Source: Eumeta japonica
Lineage: Eukaryota > Arthropoda > Insecta > Lepidoptera > Psychidae
Reading direction: 5' to 3'
DNA length: 64,000 bases
NCBI GenBank assembly: GCA_005406025.1
Contig: BGZK01001026.1
Location: forward strand, 62,001 to 126,000
The notes under the pieces are model-generated. The model was given only the letters and a program-made list of their open reading frames with translations, was not told where the DNA came from and made no database searches. Numbering within the stretch: the first letter of the stretch is position 1; every line of letters begins with the position of its first letter. The position numbers were made by a program, and so were the translations under genes. Positions 59,010-64,000 of the stretch are shown in pieces.

Positions 59010-59215
59010 ATTTTAGGGTTCCGTGGCTACATATAAAAAAAACAACAGAACCTTTATAGGATAACTCGCGTGTTTGTCTATCCGTGTGTCTGTCACAGCC
59101 AATTTAGCTTGTGACATAGACTTCAACGTAAATAACTTAATTCTTAAAATGGGTGTCATGCTTGAGGCGTAAACTAACCAATTTAATAAAAATCTCCACC
59201 ATGCAACCATGACCG
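59010..59215 (-). repeat. Partial GGGTTCCGT repeat, reverse
   Basis: It opens attttagggttccgtggcta and continues with acagaacctttataggataa and gtctatccgtgtgtctgtca, the reverse reading of the right boundary at 7274-7905. Confidence 0.55.
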
Positions 59216-59690
59216 TGTCTACTATATGGTTTTGAATATGTATTTTTATAATTTGAAGTAAATAGTTTTAAGGTTATTTAAGAAAATAGGCAATAATTCA
59301 CCACTTATCTACGAAACTACTAGGTCTAAAATTAAAAAAAAAACAGGAAGTAGTTTTTTCCCTATAGATTACAAAAAGAATCTATAAGAAGTTTATAGTT
59401 TTCTTCATTTCGGCTCGTTTCATTGTCCAGTATAAACTGACGCTCGCTAAGTAAGCAAATGCATACTTAGTGCATATAAGCTTATTTTTCTTACTTTGAC
59501 TCTATCGTAAAAGCGGTAACCTGTACAAACGTCAAACATAACGTGATCGTAATACTAACTTAAAGAAAATACTATATAAGTTTTTACCATCTGTGAATAG
59601 GGCTCGCGCTAAAACTCCGCAAATTAATGAATTACAATGATTTCCTTTAAGTATTTAACACAAATATATTGCGTTGTAGTTAGGAAAAGA

Positions 59691-59749
59691 CTGCCAAGTG
59701 TGAGTCAGACTCGAGAACCGATTCGCGGGAGCTGACTCACACTTGGCAG
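59691..59749. repeat. Perfect inverted repeat with 17-base arms
   Basis: ctgccaagtgtgagtca and tgactcacacttggcag are exact reverse complements, 25 bases apart. The arm is a variant of the GGCCAAGTGCGAGTC repeat end, so two ends of that family face each other. Each arm contains TGAGTCA, the AP-1 consensus, possibly by coincidence. Confidence 0.85.
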
Positions 59750-59899
59750 GTTTTTTTTCGTTACCACTATAAATTTTGTTCCTATTTAGTAAAAAACTTA
59801 TTAGTAATATGGTGTACTAATTCTTCATATATTTTTTTATCTTAATGATTTTTTTTCAAAGACAGTTCTGAAGACAAAATGCAGATACACATTTTAAAT

Positions 59900-60138
59900 A
59901 ATCTATATACAAAGAGAAAACTGACTGACTTATACATCAACGCGCAGACCAAACTATTGGGTCTAGAGGCTTAAAATTTTGTTCATAGAATAACAGAGGT
60001 TTCTGTTATAATCTAAGCGAACACTAAGAAAGGATTTTTGAAATTCAACCCCTAAGGGCGTGAAATGTTGATGTACGAAAAATTGCAACCATTGAAGCTA
60101 TAGATTTCAAATTTAACATTTTAGTAACTTATAGAAAA
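59900..60138 (+). repeat. Dispersed repeat interrupted by the next element
   Basis: caacgcgcagaccaaactat, aggcttaaaattttgttc, ctaagaaaggatttttgaaa and ttcaacccctaagggcgtga follow the order of a common lepidopteran interspersed repeat. It stops at the end of the following element. Confidence 0.45.
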
Positions 60139-60611
60139 AAAATTGGTTGCCTGTAAAGTCGGTATACGGGCGAAAGTTTTACGTGACAACGACTTTGAAT
60201 GGTAAAATCATTTTAATGTGAATATTCATTCGTATAGTAGGAAGAAGGATGAAATAATAGTAACAATTTAAAACATTTATTTATACAAAGAATTATATTT
60301 AAAACATTAATTTATACAAAGAATCTCGCACTGAATTTCATATTAACAAAATTTTATTTTTACCTTTACACATACATACGTATTTATATACAAATATACA
60401 TACAATAACTTGCAATACATTTGCAAGCTATGCACTAATTCTCTAGTGCTGCGCGCGCGGCAGACCGATCATAGTTGAGTGGGAGAGAGACGCAAGGCAT
60501 TCGGCGGGCCTCTCTCTCGTTCGGTGACTCATCGTTACGTTACCGAGCGTTACACTTTTTCATAAGTGACTCCCAGCCGCAACCTAATTTAAGACGTTGT
60601 CACGTCAAAAT
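60139..60611 (-). mobile_element. Repeat element with GACGTGACAACGTC end, copy 2
   Basis: Inverted relative to 45698-46332. The block 60139-60405 is nearly identical to that copy. The middle (60430-60580) has its own GC-rich, GA-rich sequence (gggagagagacgcaaggcat). The end at 60611 reads gacgttgtcacgtcaa. An 88-codon frame crossing its edge is not a gene. Confidence 0.7.
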
Positions 60612-60764
60612 ATATTGTGTACATTGTTTTTTTAAGATTGGCCATGAGGGAAGTTGGAGGTTTGGGGGTAAAATAAGGCATGAAAAGCTGTACGGAAAAT
60701 CGAAATCGCTAAAACTATTGATGTCTAATTTTATATTTTAGCTAACCATTACTAGTAAAAAGTT

Positions 60765-61610
60765 GCTTTTGAAGTGGATTCTGTTTTTAGTGGTGATTTC
60801 AATCCTGAATCAAGGTGTTTGTCCTTCCAAACTTTCGCATTTTTAGGATTTGGACCCAAAATGGCAAAAACGGAACCCTTATAGTTTCGTCATGTCCATG
60901 CTTCTGTCCGTCCGTATGTCACAGGCATTTTACTTATGAACTACAATACGCGTATTGCTGAAATTTGGGGTATAGGTGTATAGTGTAGGTGTTTTGTTTG
61001 AGCCGCTACTTCGTTTGGTAGTTAAAGAAAAAAATAAGTATTTCTAGGTGGAAGGAGTGTATAGGACACGTAACATAAGGTGAAATATATTTTTTTTAGA
61101 AAACATCAACGTGTGGAACATACTTAGATAGTTTTTTTTAAAACACTAAGGTTTCTAAGCAATTTTTTTTAACTAATTGAATATTTTCTGAAATAATATC
61201 TTCGGAAATAGCAGAAATTGTCCCCTCATTTATCTTATAGACCGTATGTCAAAAAATTATCAAAAAACATTATAAAAGTAACGCTTAATAAATACTTTCT
61301 ACTAATACTACTGTTTTTGAGTTAGTTCCGAAAAATTGCAAAAGGATGTAAGTCCCATAGAAATACGCTCTTTTGCTGAAGCACTTTAGTTTACATTAGT
61401 TTAATAGTAATAGTCGACATGCCTACTCGTCTTGCTAATTATAGGCGACTAAAATACTTACAACTATTCTGTGTGGGAAACATGACAATAAAGTACATGG
61501 TAGCAAACAAGTAACAACGCACTTTTTTCATCTGTAATGCATTTCTTTGTAATTATGGTTTCGGAACTCTAAAATGAGTATGGTCCGACATGCCCTTGAC
61601 CAGTTTTATT
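60765..61610 (-). repeat. Right arm of a 0.85 kb inverted pair (with 55335-56170)
   Basis: It reads in reverse the same ordered blocks as the left arm, for example caaggtgtttgtccttccaa (60812), actttcgcatttttagga, cttatagtttcgtcatg, gtccgtatgtcacagg, agtaacgcttaataaat, gctcttttgctgaagcac, tagtcgacatgcc and gcatttctttgtaattatgg. The copies differ at many positions, so they are separate old insertions rather than a recent duplication. Confidence 0.75.
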
Positions 61611-62015
61611 TAAATCATTGTGAAGGGAGTGAAATATGAGTTCAAATTTTTATATAGAAAAACGAAAACATTGTAGGTATTGACCACAGAATGTGTATTT
61701 TAGCTATTAATTACAAATTAAAAGAGAATAGGAAAAATAGTTCTAAGGAGATGAAATGTTGTATGGAAAATTTAAGCCGCTATTTGTATTTTATATTTTT
61801 TCTTGCGTTATTAAACCATTTATTTGATTTCTATGCAACACCTATATTTGTTGTACACGCGAACGACAAGCATCCGAAGAAAAAAAAATTGAATTCATCT
61901 TAATATTTATGTCACTAACAATTCTTCAAATTCTCTCTCTCAGAGAAAGTTACATTATTCCGGAGCAATATAGCACAAATTTTATTTTATACCTAGCATT
62001 TAATGCGTCTTCGAC
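61611..62015. other. Intergenic DNA, nothing recognised
   Basis: AT-rich. A 70-codon frame at 61691 has a hydrophobic middle, but no start context, splice site or family resemblance supports it. Confidence 0.4.
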
Positions 62016-62380
62016 CAAATCAGAACCGTGACCGGTAGCAAAATCGAAATTGCACAGAGGACAACAAATAGAATTGAAAGTCTAAATTCAGAACAAAACA
62101 ATGATTTTGGGGTTTCGAGTGTTGACTCAAAATTAGAATCAAGAGGTGATTGGAATTGGAATGAGAAACAGTTCTAAGATCAAAATTTAAAGCAGGATTA
62201 AGATCGAGAATGGAACCACAATCTCTTTGGAGCAAGACTGGAATCGGAATCAAACGCGGGACTGCGATTGGAATCGAGAACAGGATAGCGATCCGGATTT
62301 TCATTTCACGACGGGATGAACCATATAATGAACGAATTAATTTTGTCTACACGGGTGTAGCCGTGGGCAAAAGCTCACTT
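62016..62380 (+). repeat. Degenerate GGAATC-type tract, copy 5 (longest)
   Basis: gaccaaatcagaaccgtgac, gaattgaaagtctaaattca, ggtgattggaattggaatga, ggactgcgattggaatcgag and aacaggatagcgatccggat run to ttcatttcacgacgggatga, then gtctacacgggtgtagccgt. About 270 bases of irregular GAATC/GATTG words. The open frames on both strands (94 and 69 codons) follow from the repeat. Confidence 0.75.
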
Positions 62381-62592
62381 TATATATATCTAAATTGTAG
62401 CAATCATAATCCATGTTGAAATCAATTGATATTATGTTCAAACTACACAATACTCTGACATGGATCTTGAAAATTTCAATTTACACCGAAACAATTTTTA
62501 AGTAAAACAATAAATATCGCTCTGACGTAAATAAATAACAATGTTTTTGCTAAACTCAAATAATTTTTTTAGGATATGCTACGTTAAACTAG

Positions 62593-62865
62593 TTATAAAA
62601 TAAATGTTTTCATACTACTTTTTGCGTGTGCAGTCATAGTACTCCGGTTGAACGTTTATGGGCGATCGAGACATCTTTATATTTTAATCAGAATAAGGCA
62701 CATGTAGTTATGCAATTATGAAATAAATGGTATGGTACTACTTTATGTGCGTGCTGCCCTGGTGCTCGGTTGAGCTTAATGGGCGATTAAGAATTCGTAA
62801 CTTTGAATGAGAGGTATCGGGCCACTTCTTACGTATGCCATCCTGGTACTCGCACCAACAGCGGT
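62593..62865 (+). repeat. Degenerate 123-base tandem repeat
   Basis: Unit 1 starts ttataaaataaatgttttca (62593) and unit 2 ttatgaaataaatggtatgg (62716). Both continue through tactacttt, gcgtg, a gtactccggttgaac / gtgctcggttgagc block, and atgggcgat. A third partial unit has acttcttacgtatgccatcc and tggtactcgcacc. The copies are diverged. Confidence 0.65.
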
Positions 62866-64000
62866 GCTTGAAAAATACAACTCCGATCAGATTTTCTAAC
62901 GCGCAAATAACAAGTAAAACTTTAAAAGCGCTATGAATTAATTAATTAAAGTCAATAGCAACAGCATTTTTCTGACAACTTTTGTATTGTTTAATCTTGT
63001 ACAATTAAACGCGTCTTTAAAACATTAACGGTCAATAGATGAGAGAGTTATCTAGTAACGAATCAGAGGTTAAATAAAATATTAGGTAGCTCCAGTTTTG
63101 TGTTTTCATTGCGCTAACAGGGCAGGATTTTCAATCATTGGAACTTTTATTTATCTTTGGTAAAAGCCTCTTACATTCGATTATTTAGAATGTTTCATGT
63201 TCAGAAATACAATTCGATTATTCGATCACAAGAAACTGTATATATGTATTCAGTTTTCTGTAGTCTCAGCTATGTATGTGCCCGATAAATAGAGAAGATT
63301 ATCGGGCGATGTACGCTTGCCGACTAGCCCGCTCTCGACCGCCCTCTATGCTGTAGTGGCAATTAAACATACACTTGACTCCGAGAACTCTACACCAATT
63401 AACAGCCCCTGCTTATTTTATAAGAAATGCACCCAAATTTTAATTTTAATGGAAAGTATATGTAATCTTTAAAATTGTACTTGTTTAAGCTACAGGCGTG
63501 GAGGGTAAGTTTTATTACAGGTCAGTTAAGGCTAGTCATCAAAAAGGAATAAGCTATAAAGTTCATTTTTATGAGGTGGATAAGATACTAAAACAATATG
63601 AAATCAAATCGTAAATAGCCTCAATCTATACACTAATTGAGGAAGAATGCATGATTATCTATATTATAAAATAGTATGTAAAGTAAAATTTGTTTGTCTG
63701 TATGTGTGGGAAGTGAGCTGGGATACTATCGAACTGTTTCAAAATTTCCTTTTCTAATTTATTGCTTCTAAATAATACAGATTATGTTTTATAATTGATA
63801 TGGAATTGTTTTTTATTTGAAATCTTGATATTTTTAAATTCTGTTACAAAAATGCACTGGCTACGCTAATCGGTGTGTTCTGGCCAAATGGTCGGATACG
63901 TACTGTACGTACTACAGAAAATATTAATCTGTAGTGCAGTAAAAAAAACAAATACAATATGTATCTTTATATTGAAAATTAATATTTTTATATTTCAAAC
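62866..64000. other. Right edge of the window, little recognised
   Basis: Mostly AT-rich. A short perfect hairpin lies at 63280-63307, followed by a GC-richer patch (63308-63350, gccgactagcccgctctcga). No gene or shared repeat was seen. Confidence 0.4.
63280..63307. repeat. Short perfect hairpin
   Basis: gcccgataa and ttatcgggc are exact reverse complements around a 10-base loop. Confidence 0.7.

Overview
The window is animal nuclear DNA, AT-rich and dominated by introns and transposon debris, with no operons and no long open frames. It most likely comes from a moth or butterfly. The reasons are a ZAD-type zinc finger gene (an insect-expanded family), D34D mariner elements, and several dispersed repeats that I associate with lepidopteran genomes: the GGCCAAGTGCG / GGGTTCCGT family, the GCGGGCGAAGCCGCGGGC box, and the AACAAGCAGACG-type repeat. 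No tRNA, rRNA, CRISPR array or viral gene was seen.

Region 1-11,600 holds the only cellular gene I can support: a minus-strand ZAD plus C2H2 zinc finger gene. Three exons are visible (11332-11195, 7137-6356, 5570-5385). Their splice sites and phases agree and rebuild a complete ZAD from exons 1 and 2. At least one further exon is expected to the left, but none was found down to base 1. The introns carry repeats, including a composite element (2472-4141) with a broken endonuclease-like frame, and a strong hairpin at 8204-8347.

Region 11,600-35,000 is intergenic and repetitive. It has two small terminal-inverted-repeat elements (11679-11953 and a hAT-like one at 18585-18841) and a compound mariner locus (21785-24150). 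In that locus two mariner copies are fused tail to tail, so both outer ends are 5' ends, and one copy carries a 0.65 kb nested insertion. There is also a tRNA-like SINE head (about 28.5 kb) and a GC-rich coding-like fragment at 33.0 kb.

Region 35,000-52,900 holds a decayed LINE ORF2 tail (35.1-35.7 kb), dispersed repeats, a few CpG-rich islands that could be regulatory (38.1, 39.3, 46.9 kb) and a second mariner with TA duplications (51608-52812).

Region 53,000-64,000 is organised around inverted repeats. An 821 bp fold-back element with about 240 bp arms (54457-55277) encloses a small cysteine-rich reading frame. A 0.85 kb repeat occurs in opposite orientations at 55.3-56.2 and 60.8-61.6 kb. 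A repeat at 60.1-60.6 kb shares a nearly identical 265 bp block, inverted, with one at 45.7-46.3 kb. A degenerate 123 bp tandem repeat lies at 62.6-62.9 kb.

Most of the window is therefore the non-coding neighbourhood of one transcription factor gene. The least ordinary features are the fold-back element with its CXC-like frame and the fused mariner pair. All similarities were judged by eye; no alignment or database search was run.
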